A stretch of 25,021 nt of DNA, taken from the NCBI GenBank assembly GCA_023485205.1, contig JAMCZX010000003.1, positions 1-25,021 of the forward strand. Reading direction: 5' to 3'. The stretch comes from Candidatus Omnitrophota bacterium. Its GTDB lineage: Bacteria; Ratteibacteria; UBA8468; B48-G9; DTJG01. Position numbers and translations under genes: made by a program. Each line of letters starts with the position of its first letter. Position 1 is the stretch's first letter. A model generated the notes under the pieces. The model saw only the letters and a list, made by a program, of their open reading frames with translations. It had not been told where the DNA came from and ran no database searches. This document shows, piece after piece, positions 18,491-24,336 of the stretch.

Positions 18491-19279
18491 TTACCTGTTT
18501 ATTATCAACATTAAAAACCCAAGAAAAGTTATTATCCAGCCCTGATATAAACGAAGATGTTTTGCTTTGGAATTTTTGGAAATAAATGCTCCTATTTGAG
18601 AACCTGTTATTGCCCCGATAGTTAATGGAATTAAAAATACCAATATTTTGGGGGAAAATTTAATATAAGAAAAATGTACTAAACTTCCTATCATTGAAGT
18701 TAAAGGCATTACAAAAATTATAGTTGAAAATGCTATTCTTGGTGGAATTTGTTCTATTGCAGTTAAAAATGTTCCGGTAATTCCACCTATTCCTATTCCA
18801 AGAAGTCCGGAGATAAATCCTGCTATAAGTGAAAAGATTCTTATGGAAAAAGGACTTTTAATAACATAATTATGAATATCTTCTGTGATGGTTTTACTTT
18901 GTTTCTTTGTGGCAATTACAGAAAAAAGTCCTATACATATAATTATAAAACCAAAATATTTTGTAAACTGTTTGACTTCAACAAATTTACTGATAACAGA
19001 CCCAAGTATGACTCCGGGAATAGCAAAAAGTGCTATCATCAGATAAAGATTTTTATCAACTGCCTTTTCCTTGAAAAATCTGATTGAACCTCCTAAGGTG
19101 CTTGCAATAATTGTAAATAAACTTAATCCACTGGCTTCTATGGGATGTAAATGCATATAAAATAAGAAAAAAGGAATAAGAAGAATTCCTCCTCCTATAC
19201 CAATAGCATTTCCAATAATCCCTACAATCATAGAGGTGGTAAAAAGAATAAAATTTATAAAAATCAGATGTATATTCAT
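18491..19279 (-). CDS. TauE/SafE family membrane transporter (DUF81)
   Basis: A 262-residue polytopic membrane protein with about seven or eight hydrophobic segments. The glycine-rich repeat of the TauE/SafE family appears twice: IGNAIGIGGGILLIPF near residue 22 and FISGLLGIGIGGITGTFL in the second half. The first is followed by the family's IEASGLSLFTIIASTLGGSI stretch. Members are thought to export or import sulfur-containing anions such as sulfite or sulfoacetate, but most, including this one, have no proven substrate. cysE elsewhere in the window is too far to argue a sulfur link. The ATG at 19279 is preceded by an AT-rich region and a GC-rich block that looks like an unrelated remnant. 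Confidence 0.87.
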   Translation of the reverse strand: MNIHLIFINFILFTTSMIVGIIGNAIGIGGGILLIPFFLFYMHLHPIEASGLSLFTIIASTLGGSIRFFKEKAVDKNLYLMIALFAIPGVILGSVISKFVEVKQFTKYFGFIIICIGLFSVIATKKQSKTITEDIHNYVIKSPFSIRIFSLIAGFISGLLGIGIGGITGTFLTAIEQIPPRIAFSTIIFVMPLTSMIGSLVHFSYIKFSPKILVFLIPLTIGAITGSQIGAFISKNSKAKHLRLYQGWIITFLGFLMLIINR

Positions 19280-19289
19280 AATAATTTTT

Positions 19290-19342
19290 AACTAATCCGC
19301 CGGGAAGTCCCCATCCGATAGGTCTATCCCTTACCCACATCT
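19290..19342. other. GC-rich block of unknown origin, possible mobile-element remnant
   Basis: A stretch of about 50 bases is near 55% GC while its surroundings are close to 25-30%. On the minus strand it contains a short reading MWVRDRPIGWGLPGGLVKN that does not continue into a recognisable domain and runs out of frame with TauE. It sits directly beside the decayed AbrB-like fragment. I infer a remnant of an inserted element, but no terminal inverted repeat or target duplication is visible. Confidence 0.3.
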
Positions 19343-19362
19343 TTTTAGGAAATATAGAATAA

Positions 19363-19533
19363 TTATAATTTGAATTTTTTAGATTTAAAATTTTTCTTTT
19401 TTCTACATCTTTTCAATATCAAAAGATTTTTATTTTCAATTAACCATTCAAATTTTTCTCCCTTTTTAATATTGATAGCCTGAGCAATAGAAGATGAAAG
19501 ATTAACATAAAAAGATTTATTGGTAGAAAAATA
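19363..19533 (-). pseudogene. Decayed AbrB/SpoVT-like swapped-hairpin DNA-binding fragment
   Basis: In the 258-base gap between the glycosyltransferase and TauE, a minus-strand frame of 56 codons reads KSFYVNLSSSIAQAINIKK, then GEKFEWLIENKNLLILKR, before a basic tail and TAA at 19363. This matches the AbrB/MazE/SpoVT beta-hairpin fold (alternating strand, GEKFEW turn). There is no ATG, GTG or TTG at the expected place; the open frame begins right after a stop a few codons upstream of KSFYVNL, so the N-terminus is lost. Such proteins occur as antitoxins and next to transposases in some insertion elements. No linked transposase remains. Confidence 0.5.
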
Positions 19534-19537
19534 TTAT

Positions 19538-20404
19538 TTATCTTTTTCTATTTCTATAAAAAGATTTACAAAGTAAACCGGGTATTACATAGCCCACAAT
19601 TTTTAGAAGACTTTGCAAATTTAAAGGATATTTAAGAAAACTTTTTAAAAACCAGATACCGGCTTTTTTAAATTCTTTAAGTTTAAGATAATTTTTTCCA
19701 ATCCTATAACATATAGTAGATGCAAATTTTTTTCTTAAGGTATTTTTATGCTTTGTATAAATTAGAATATTATCGTTTATTGATTTAATTAAAGATATTG
19801 TAACAGATGCTGAATCTTTGTATAAATATCTGATTATAAGGGGTTTGTTTATAGATATTGTTTTTAACTGGAACATTTTAAATCGTACTTGAATCTCTGT
19901 ATCATCTATCGTATAAAATCTCTCATCAAATAATCCTATTTTGTCAAAACAGGATTGTTTTATTAATATCTGCTGTAAGAAAATATCAGGAATTTTTTTT
20001 AAAGATGTTGTGTCTGTATATATATTATATTCATATCTTTCACAGACTGAAATATCCCTATCTGGATTATTTATTAAACTATTTACCTGTTTTTCTATTT
20101 TTTCAGGTAAAAATTCATCATCATGGTCCAAAAATCCTATAAATTTCCCTTTTGCAATTTTTAGTCCTACATTTCTTGTAGCTGGTATTCCTTTATTTCT
20201 TTCGTTTTTTATATATACTATTCTTTCATCTTTAAAGATTTTTACCACTTGTTCTGTGTTATCTGTAGAACCATCATCAATAATAATAATTTCAAGATTT
20301 TTATATGTCTGATTAAGGCAACTATTAATAGCCCTTGGTAATAAATCAGCTCTATTATAAGTGGGGATAATAATACTTACAAGTGGGTATTGATTATTGT
20401 TCAT
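19538..20404 (-). CDS. Family 2 glycosyltransferase
   Basis: A 288-residue GT-A fold enzyme. The N-terminus reads VSIIIPTYNRADLLPRAI, then the nucleotide-binding IIIDDGSTDNT (to about residue 50), NKGIPATRNVG and the metal-binding DxD region FLDHDDEF (residues about 91-98). Then DERFYTIDDTEIQVRF holds the acidic acceptor-side motif. The C-terminal third is basic and helical with short hydrophobic stretches, perhaps membrane-associated. It should transfer a sugar from a nucleotide donor onto a surface glycan in the cytoplasm; the nearby dTDP-rhamnose genes suggest a glycan locus but do not prove rhamnose is the donor. It is transcribed from the gap shared with the divergent sigma factor gene. 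Confidence 0.93.
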   Translation of the reverse strand: MNNNQYPLVSIIIPTYNRADLLPRAINSCLNQTYKNLEIIIIDDGSTDNTEQVVKIFKDERIVYIKNERNKGIPATRNVGLKIAKGKFIGFLDHDDEFLPEKIEKQVNSLINNPDRDISVCERYEYNIYTDTTSLKKIPDIFLQQILIKQSCFDKIGLFDERFYTIDDTEIQVRFKMFQLKTISINKPLIIRYLYKDSASVTISLIKSINDNILIYTKHKNTLRKKFASTICYRIGKNYLKLKEFKKAGIWFLKSFLKYPLNLQSLLKIVGYVIPGLLCKSFYRNRKR

Positions 20405-20472
20405 TATTTGTTTTTAAATATATCAGGCCTATTTACCATTAATATTTTTAACATTTAAATATAAAAGTATAT

Positions 20473-20501
20473 TTGTTTTTTATATCAATAAAATTTATTA
20501 T
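20473..20501 (+). promoter_or_regulatory. Candidate sigma-70-like promoter of the ECF sigma factor gene
   Basis: TTGTTT (20473-20478), a 17-base spacer and TATTAT (20496-20501) lie 45 bases upstream of the sigma factor start. Matches are four and five of six. The gap is extremely AT-rich, so chance matches are likely. Confidence 0.35.
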
Positions 20502-20505
20502 ATCA
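20497..20505 (-). promoter_or_regulatory. Candidate extended -10 promoter for the glycosyltransferase operon
   Basis: TGATATAAT on the minus strand (20505-20497), about 93 bases upstream of the glycosyltransferase ATG, is an extended -10 with perfect TATAAT. It overlaps the candidate -10 of the divergent sigma factor gene (20496-20501), so the two promoters may compete. Confidence 0.45.
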
Positions 20506-20546
20506 TAATTGATAAGTCAATAAGGCTTTGACTAAACCAAAATCAA

Positions 20547-21104
20547 ATGAAATTCGTCAAAGATAATAGAGAGAGAGAAAATAAATTAGAACAGGCTTAT
20601 TATAAATATGCCCAGGGTCTTTATAATACAGCTTTCAGGCTATTGCAAAATAATGAGGATGCCCTTGAAATAATACAAGAAACATTCTTAAAGGCATTAA
20701 ATGGTTTTTCTCTATTTAGAAATGAAGCAAAGATTCAGACATGGCTTTATAGAATTGTTATAAATCTATGTTATGATAGACTTAAAAAAGATAATAGAAT
20801 CACATATATTCCTGAAGAAAAAATAATTTTTCATATAGATAAAAATATATCTGCTACAGACCCGGAGTTTACAAAAGAACAGGAAGAAAAAATTTTAAAG
20901 ATTAACAAGGCTATTGAAAGTTTGACATTAAAACAAAAAACAATTTTTACACTTAAGGTTTATAATGAGCTATCTTATGAAGAGATAGCAAAAATAATGA
21001 AAGTTAAAGTGGGCACAGCAAAGGCGACATTTTTTCAGACAGTGGGAAAATTAAAAAATATCATTGAATTAATGGAGAAAAAAAATGAGATTAATGAGAT
21101 TTAG
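20547..21104 (+). CDS. ECF-type RNA polymerase sigma factor
   Basis: A 185-residue group 4 sigma factor. Region 2 spans residues about 14-80: LYNTAFRLLQNNEDALEIIQ, then ETFLKALNGFSLFRNEAKIQ and TWLYRIVINLCYDRLKK. After a linker, region 4 carries the helix-turn-helix LTLKQKTIFTLKVY, then ELSYEEIAKIMKVKVGTAKA. There are no regions 1 or 3 and no C-terminal extension, as usual for ECF sigma factors. The ATG at 20547 lacks a clear ribosome binding site. It overlaps the next gene, a probable membrane anti-sigma factor, by 20 bases, the classic sigma/anti-sigma layout. It probably controls its own operon and the exported proteins downstream. Confidence 0.93.
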   Translation: MKFVKDNRERENKLEQAYYKYAQGLYNTAFRLLQNNEDALEIIQETFLKALNGFSLFRNEAKIQTWLYRIVINLCYDRLKKDNRITYIPEEKIIFHIDKNISATDPEFTKEQEEKILKINKAIESLTLKQKTIFTLKVYNELSYEEIAKIMKVKVGTAKATFFQTVGKLKNIIELMEKKNEINEI

Positions 21105-21549
21105 AAAAAAAACTATAGAGAAAAAAGATATAGAAGAACCCGATGATATAAAAGAGCTGCTATTCCTTGCAAAAAAAATTGAAGTTCCCCAATTCTCTGA
21201 ATCTTTTTGGAAAATGCAGTATAATAAGATTTATGAACAATGGGAGAGCAAAAAGGCATCTTACAGAGTAAAAAAATTATTTGCAAGGGTAATCCCTTTG
21301 ATTTTATTTGCTGTTTTTTCTGTGTATTTTATCAGATTTTTTATTTTTAACCAGACAGGTAATAAAAATATTTCCTATGAATCAATATCTGTTTTATCAC
21401 AGGAAACAGAAATTCCTGATAGTCATACTTTTGGTATTGAAAACACAGAAGACAGGGTTTTCCCAATCAGGGATTTTGTAGATTTTTTTAATTATGCACC
21501 TGCGAATATGCAAAATGCAATAATAAATGATGTCCTACAATCCAAATAA
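21085..21549 (+). CDS. Probable single-pass membrane anti-sigma factor
   Basis: A 154-residue protein with a charged cytoplasmic part (residues 1-65), one membrane helix (about 68-90: ARVIPLILFAVFSVYFIRFF) and a periplasmic C-terminal part of about 60 residues. The segment ELLFLAKKIEVPQFSESFWK resembles the start of anti-sigma-like proteins encoded after ECF sigma genes. It has no cysteines, so it is not a zinc-binding (ZAS) anti-sigma factor. The call rests on overlap with the sigma gene, topology and this weak resemblance. ATG 21085 follows GGAG at a usual distance; a second ATG three codons later (21094) is also possible. Release would need cleavage or a periplasmic signal, perhaps from the small exported proteins encoded next. 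Confidence 0.65.
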   Translation: MRLMRFRKKTIEKKDIEEPDDIKELLFLAKKIEVPQFSESFWKMQYNKIYEQWESKKASYRVKKLFARVIPLILFAVFSVYFIRFFIFNQTGNKNISYESISVLSQETEIPDSHTFGIENTEDRVFPIRDFVDFFNYAPANMQNAIINDVLQSK

Positions 21550-21564
21550 TTTTTTATAAAAATA

Positions 21565-21591
21565 ACTAAACTATTTTTGAAGTATTTTAGT
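21565..21591. repeat. Imperfect inverted repeat after the anti-sigma gene
   Basis: ACTAAACTA (21565-21573) and TATTTTAGT (21583-21591) pair at eight of nine positions around a nine-base loop. It could be a weak terminator or an operator for the downstream genes. The arms are AT-rich and no clear T-tract follows. Confidence 0.3.
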
Positions 21592-21605
21592 CTTAATATT
21601 AAATA
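21577..21605 (+). promoter_or_regulatory. Candidate promoter of the small exported protein genes
   Basis: TTGAAG (21577-21582), a 17-base spacer and TAAATA (21600-21605) lie 40 bases upstream of the first exported-protein gene. It overlaps the inverted repeat at 21565-21591. An ECF-specific promoter may instead be present, but without the recognised sequence of this sigma factor I cannot identify it. Confidence 0.25.
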
Positions 21606-21645
21606 GTATCAGTGAATTCTTACAGGTACAGGAGATGATAAAAAA

Positions 21646-22026
21646 ATGAAAAAATTAATTTTGTTTGCGATAATAATTTTATTATTGTTTTTTATTCCAA
21701 AAAGTTTTGCAAATCCAACAGGAAACTGGTTTTCAGATTGGTTTTCAAAAAATAATAATCCTTCCTATAATATAAAACATAAAATTGTATGGCAGCTTAA
21801 AACAGCAATGAAAATAAGAAGACAAATGAGGGATATCAGAATAAAAACAATTAAATCCAACCCCCAGTTAAAACAAGATTTTGAACAAATAAGACTACTT
21901 GCTGCACATCTTCATAAAATTCTTTCTAAAAAATTAAAATATAACAAAAAATATCAAAATCTTAAACAACAGCTACAAACAATCCGTAAAGAATTGCAGA
22001 AAGAAAGAAAATATTTAAAAAATTAA
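21646..22026 (+). CDS. Small exported helical protein (CpxP/Spy/CnrX-like layout)
   Basis: A 126-residue protein with a signal peptide (residues 1-22, ending KSFANP). The mature part, about 100 residues, is basic, lacks cysteine and is predicted to be almost all helix (QLKTAMKIRRQMRDIRIKTI, then QDFEQIRLLAAHLHKIL, ending with QQLQTIRKELQKERKYLKN). It aligns by eye with the next gene's product (R/K-R-x-M then KTIKSNPQL against QTIMSDPKL), so the two are paralogues. Helical-hairpin periplasmic proteins of this size behind ECF or two-component regulators are often CpxP/Spy/ZraP/CnrX-type chaperones or metal sensors. Here that is inference, as I see no exact family motif. CAGGAG upstream serves as ribosome binding site. 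Confidence 0.7.
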   Translation: MKKLILFAIIILLLFFIPKSFANPTGNWFSDWFSKNNNPSYNIKHKIVWQLKTAMKIRRQMRDIRIKTIKSNPQLKQDFEQIRLLAAHLHKILSKKLKYNKKYQNLKQQLQTIRKELQKERKYLKN

Positions 22027-22050
22027 AAGTATGCAGAGGAGGTGAAAAAA

Positions 22051-22524
22051 ATGAGAAAATTATTTTTAATAGCCGGTGTGCTACTTTTCCTGGGTTTGGT
22101 TGTAAAAAGTTATGCAGACCCAATGGGTTCTGGCTGGAGTAATTCTAAACATCAGCATATGGGGAAGATGGGACAACCAGCAGGTATGTGGGGAATGCAA
22201 CGAATGCAGAAAGGGTCTATGATGCAGATGTGGAAAATAAAAAAAGATATTGCAACCAACTGTAAATATGTTATGAAAATAAAGGCTCAAATGGGAAAAC
22301 TTAAGATGCAAACTATTATGTCAGACCCTAAACTTAGAAGAGAACTTATCAGAATAAAAATGCTGGAGAAAAAGCTTAATAAAGATACTTCCGCAAAACT
22401 TCAGAAGAATCCACAATATAAAATGGATAAACATTGGATGCAGATAATTCATAAAAGATTACAGAAAGATGTGAAAATGGAAATGCGGCTACAGATGCGG
22501 ATGATTAATAATATGATGTGGTAA
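22051..22524 (+). CDS. Small exported methionine-rich helical protein (CpxP/Spy/CnrX-like layout)
   Basis: A 157-residue protein with a signal peptide (MRKLFLIAGVLLFLGLVVKSYA) and a mature part with about 22 methionines in some 135 residues. They cluster near the N-terminus (HQHMGKMGQPAGMWGMQRM) and at the C-terminus (MEMRLQMRMINNMMW). Two His lie in the N-terminal cluster and only one Cys is present. Methionine/histidine clusters in periplasmic proteins often bind Cu(I) or Ag(I), or soak up oxidants; function here is inference. It is a paralogue of the preceding gene. The true start is ATG 22051, eight bases after a perfect AGGAGG; a GTG at 22042 lies within that site and is rejected. Confidence 0.72.
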   Translation: MRKLFLIAGVLLFLGLVVKSYADPMGSGWSNSKHQHMGKMGQPAGMWGMQRMQKGSMMQMWKIKKDIATNCKYVMKIKAQMGKLKMQTIMSDPKLRRELIRIKMLEKKLNKDTSAKLQKNPQYKMDKHWMQIIHKRLQKDVKMEMRLQMRMINNMMW

Positions 22525-22540
22525 ATATAGGATTATAATA

Positions 22541-22576
22541 TAATCTCCCCTAAGGTAATCGTCTTAGGGGAGATTA
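22541..22576. terminator. Perfect 14-bp hairpin between the methionine-rich protein and the lipoprotein gene
   Basis: The left arm TAATCTCCCCTAAG (22541-22554), loop GTAATCGT and right arm CTTAGGGGAGATTA (22563-22576) form a perfect 14-bp stem. It is the strongest hairpin I see in the window. It is not followed by a T-tract on either strand, so it may be a partial or factor-assisted terminator, or an mRNA stabiliser that sets different levels of the upstream and downstream proteins. The lipoprotein gene's ribosome binding site AAGGAG begins about 12 bases after it. Confidence 0.6.
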
Positions 22577-22603
22577 GAAACAGAATAAAAGGAGACATAA
22601 CAT

Positions 22604-23197
22604 ATGTCTGAAAAAATTAAAAAATCAGTTTTTGGTATATTATTTATTTTTATAGTGGGTTTTATACTGGCTTTAAGTGGCTGTACTACTTATTATGGAC
22701 AACCCCCATATTCTGTAAATTATGTTCAGCCTGTTTCTCCTCAAGGTTATGTGGTTGCTTCTGCCCCAACTTTTGTTTTTTCTACAAATGGAATTAATGT
22801 TTATTATTATCCTGCTTTACAAACTTATCTATACTTATATAATGGATTTTATTACAGATGGTTTAATGGTGGATGGGTTTATGCACAGGTATATTCCGGT
22901 CCATGGTTTCCTCGTGCTATAGGTGTATCTCTTCCTTTTCCTTTACGTTATGGACCTCCTGTGCCTGTAGTTTCATATCAACCATATTTTGTATGGTGGA
23001 AAGCAAATATTGGTCCATGGTATAGGGCCCATTATCCACAATGGTGGAATATACATCATCCTTTTTTAAACCATTATAATTCATGGCAGAACCATATAAG
23101 AATATATAGAGGTCATATACAGCAATTATATCCAATGAGAAGAGGGCGGCCGGCAGTAGGGCCAGAAAGAGGACCTGCAAATAGATATAATAGATAA
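22604..23197 (+). CDS. Aromatic-rich putative lipoprotein of unknown function
   Basis: A 197-residue protein with a lipoprotein signal: positive N-terminus, hydrophobic stretch and lipobox LALSGC with Cys27. The mature part is about one quarter Tyr, Trp and Phe. It contains one clear module, YYYPALQTYLYLYNGFYYRW then FNGGWVYAQVYSGPWFP, which resembles the short beta-like YxWGxW/YYNGxYY modules seen in small envelope proteins. The tail is His/Trp/Arg-rich (HYPQWWNIHHPF). It should be anchored in the inner or outer membrane facing the periplasm. AAAGGAG precedes the ATG. It follows the exported-protein genes and may be the last member of the sigma factor's transcript. I do not recognise a named family. 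Confidence 0.72.
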   Translation: MSEKIKKSVFGILFIFIVGFILALSGCTTYYGQPPYSVNYVQPVSPQGYVVASAPTFVFSTNGINVYYYPALQTYLYLYNGFYYRWFNGGWVYAQVYSGPWFPRAIGVSLPFPLRYGPPVPVVSYQPYFVWWKANIGPWYRAHYPQWWNIHHPFLNHYNSWQNHIRIYRGHIQQLYPMRRGRPAVGPERGPANRYNR

Positions 23198-23220
23198 ATT
23201 ATTCCAGAAGAATAAAAAAT

Positions 23221-23535
23221 TTATGCAGAAATATATGGTTTGATTTTATCAAGTAGTGCAGATTTTCCAATGGCGCCAGTTATTCTTTCAGTTTCTTTGC
23301 CATCTTTAAATATAATAAAGGTGGGAATGGAAAAAATCTGATATTTGGATGCAATATTTGAATATTGGTCAACATTAACTTTTGCCACTAAAATTTTTCC
23401 TTCTAATTCTGTAGATAGTTCTTCTATTACAGGTTCCATCATTCTGCAGGGACCACACCAATCAGCAAAAAAATCAATAAGAGATACTCCTTGTGCTATT
23501 GTACTATCAAAATCTTCATCTGTTAAAAATTTCAT
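23221..23535 (-). CDS. trxA: Thioredoxin
   Basis: A 104-residue thioredoxin with the active site DWCGPCRMM (Cys27 and Cys30), the conserved KVNVDQYSNIASKYQI stretch and the cis-proline loop FSIPTFIIFKDG. It keeps cytoplasmic disulfides reduced and can feed electrons to peroxidases such as the Tpx encoded in this window. No signal peptide is present, so it is cytoplasmic. A GGGAG site lies seven bases before ATG 23535. It starts 15 bases after the upstream PD-(D/E)XK gene, so the two are co-transcribed. Confidence 0.96.
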   Translation of the reverse strand: MKFLTDEDFDSTIAQGVSLIDFFADWCGPCRMMEPVIEELSTELEGKILVAKVNVDQYSNIASKYQIFSIPTFIIFKDGKETERITGAIGKSALLDKIKPYISA

Positions 23536-23550
23536 ATAATTTCTCCCGTG

Positions 23551-24288
23551 TTAAAAAAGTGTTTCTTTATATTCTTCAATTTTTATTTCTGTTTCCGGTA
23601 TATTTAATTCTTTTTTTAATTCAATATCACCAGGTTTTTGTGTTTTTATACTTTCTAACCAATTACAATATTCACATTTTTCTGATGGTTGAGGCACAGG
23701 ATGTTCTATACATTCAATAATATTATGCACTATTAATGGAATCTGGTCAATTTCATTTTTGACCTCTAATTTTTTTAAATCATTTTCAAAATCCAGCCAT
23801 TTTTTTTCACTATTATAAACAGGATAATAATAGGCAAGATATCCATAATTCTGAATTTTTTTAAATTTTTCTTCCAATAGTTTGATATAAACAGCAATCT
23901 GTATCTTATATGTAGGATGGATATTCTGAACACTTTCAACTTTTTTATTTTTGGTTTTATGGTGGCTAGTTTTATGCATGCCATCATTTAATTGAACAGC
24001 TTCATCTAAATGGCCATAAAGTATTACTCTGGAATTAAAGTTTGCATACATTGTTTTAGGCAGAGTGGATATTAATTTGCCGGAAATTTTTCCTTCAAGA
24101 AAATCAGGTATTTTACCAATATTTCTGTAGTAATCAAAAAGTTTTTTTATTTCTGTATCAACTCCAATTGTAATAGATGGCATAGGTCCTCTTGGCCTAT
24201 AGATTTTTTTATTTGTTGCAAACCAAAAACATCTTGGACATTCCAGGAAGAGGTTTATACCTGATGGTGAAAGAAATATTTTTTCCAT
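23551..24288 (-). CDS. PD-(D/E)XK superfamily protein, Cas4/RecB-like fold, possibly inactive
   Basis: A 245-residue protein beginning LSPSGINLFLECPRCFWF, the usual opening of Cas4/RecB-type nucleases. Cys17 and Cys20 plus Cys205 and Cys208 (CEYCNW) could hold an iron-sulfur cluster. YGHLDE supplies the first catalytic acid (Asp95), and HPTYKIQIAVYIKLLEE with YLAYYYP fits the rest of the core. The expected D-x-K motif reads SHHKT (residues 108-112), with His109 where Asp or Glu is required. Activity is therefore doubtful. No CRISPR array, cas1, cas2 or recombination helicase is near, so it is not called Cas4. ATG 24288 follows TGGAG; an extended -10 lies 37 bases upstream. Confidence 0.8.
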   Translation of the reverse strand: MEKIFLSPSGINLFLECPRCFWFATNKKIYRPRGPMPSITIGVDTEIKKLFDYYRNIGKIPDFLEGKISGKLISTLPKTMYANFNSRVILYGHLDEAVQLNDGMHKTSHHKTKNKKVESVQNIHPTYKIQIAVYIKLLEEKFKKIQNYGYLAYYYPVYNSEKKWLDFENDLKKLEVKNEIDQIPLIVHNIIECIEHPVPQPSEKCEYCNWLESIKTQKPGDIELKKELNIPETEIKIEEYKETLF

Positions 24289-24324
24289 TTTTTCTCCAGT
24301 GAAATTATTATAACCAATATATTT

Positions 24325-24333
24325 ATTATATCA
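24325..24333 (-). promoter_or_regulatory. Candidate extended -10 promoter of the PD-(D/E)XK-thioredoxin pair
   Basis: TGATATAAT on the minus strand (24333-24325) lies 37 bases upstream of the PD-(D/E)XK start codon, right after the radical SAM stop. It is the third copy of this nonamer in minus-strand promoter position. No good -35 box at the standard distance. Confidence 0.45.
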
Positions 24334-24336
24334 CAA

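Noticed and set aside
19056..19340. Minus-strand frame of 94 codons starting MWVRDRPIGWG
   Set aside because: Most of it is the shadow of the TauE/SafE gene in another frame, with aromatic-rich nonsense. Only its GC-rich start is of interest and is reported as an unknown block.
22081..22311. Minus-strand frame of 76 codons, His-rich, opposite the methionine-rich protein
   Set aside because: The His richness is simply the complement of ATG codons. The plus-strand gene has a signal peptide and a perfect ribosome binding site.
23199..23215. Hairpin TTATTC/GAATAA between the lipoprotein gene and thioredoxin as a terminator
   Set aside because: Six nearly all A/T pairs are too weak, and only a short T-run follows on the minus strand. 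It may contribute but cannot be supported.
23551..24288. Cas4 of a CRISPR-Cas system
   Set aside because: The fold is Cas4-like, but no repeat-spacer array, cas1, cas2 or effector gene is present, and the catalytic motif is incomplete. The partner gene is thioredoxin.
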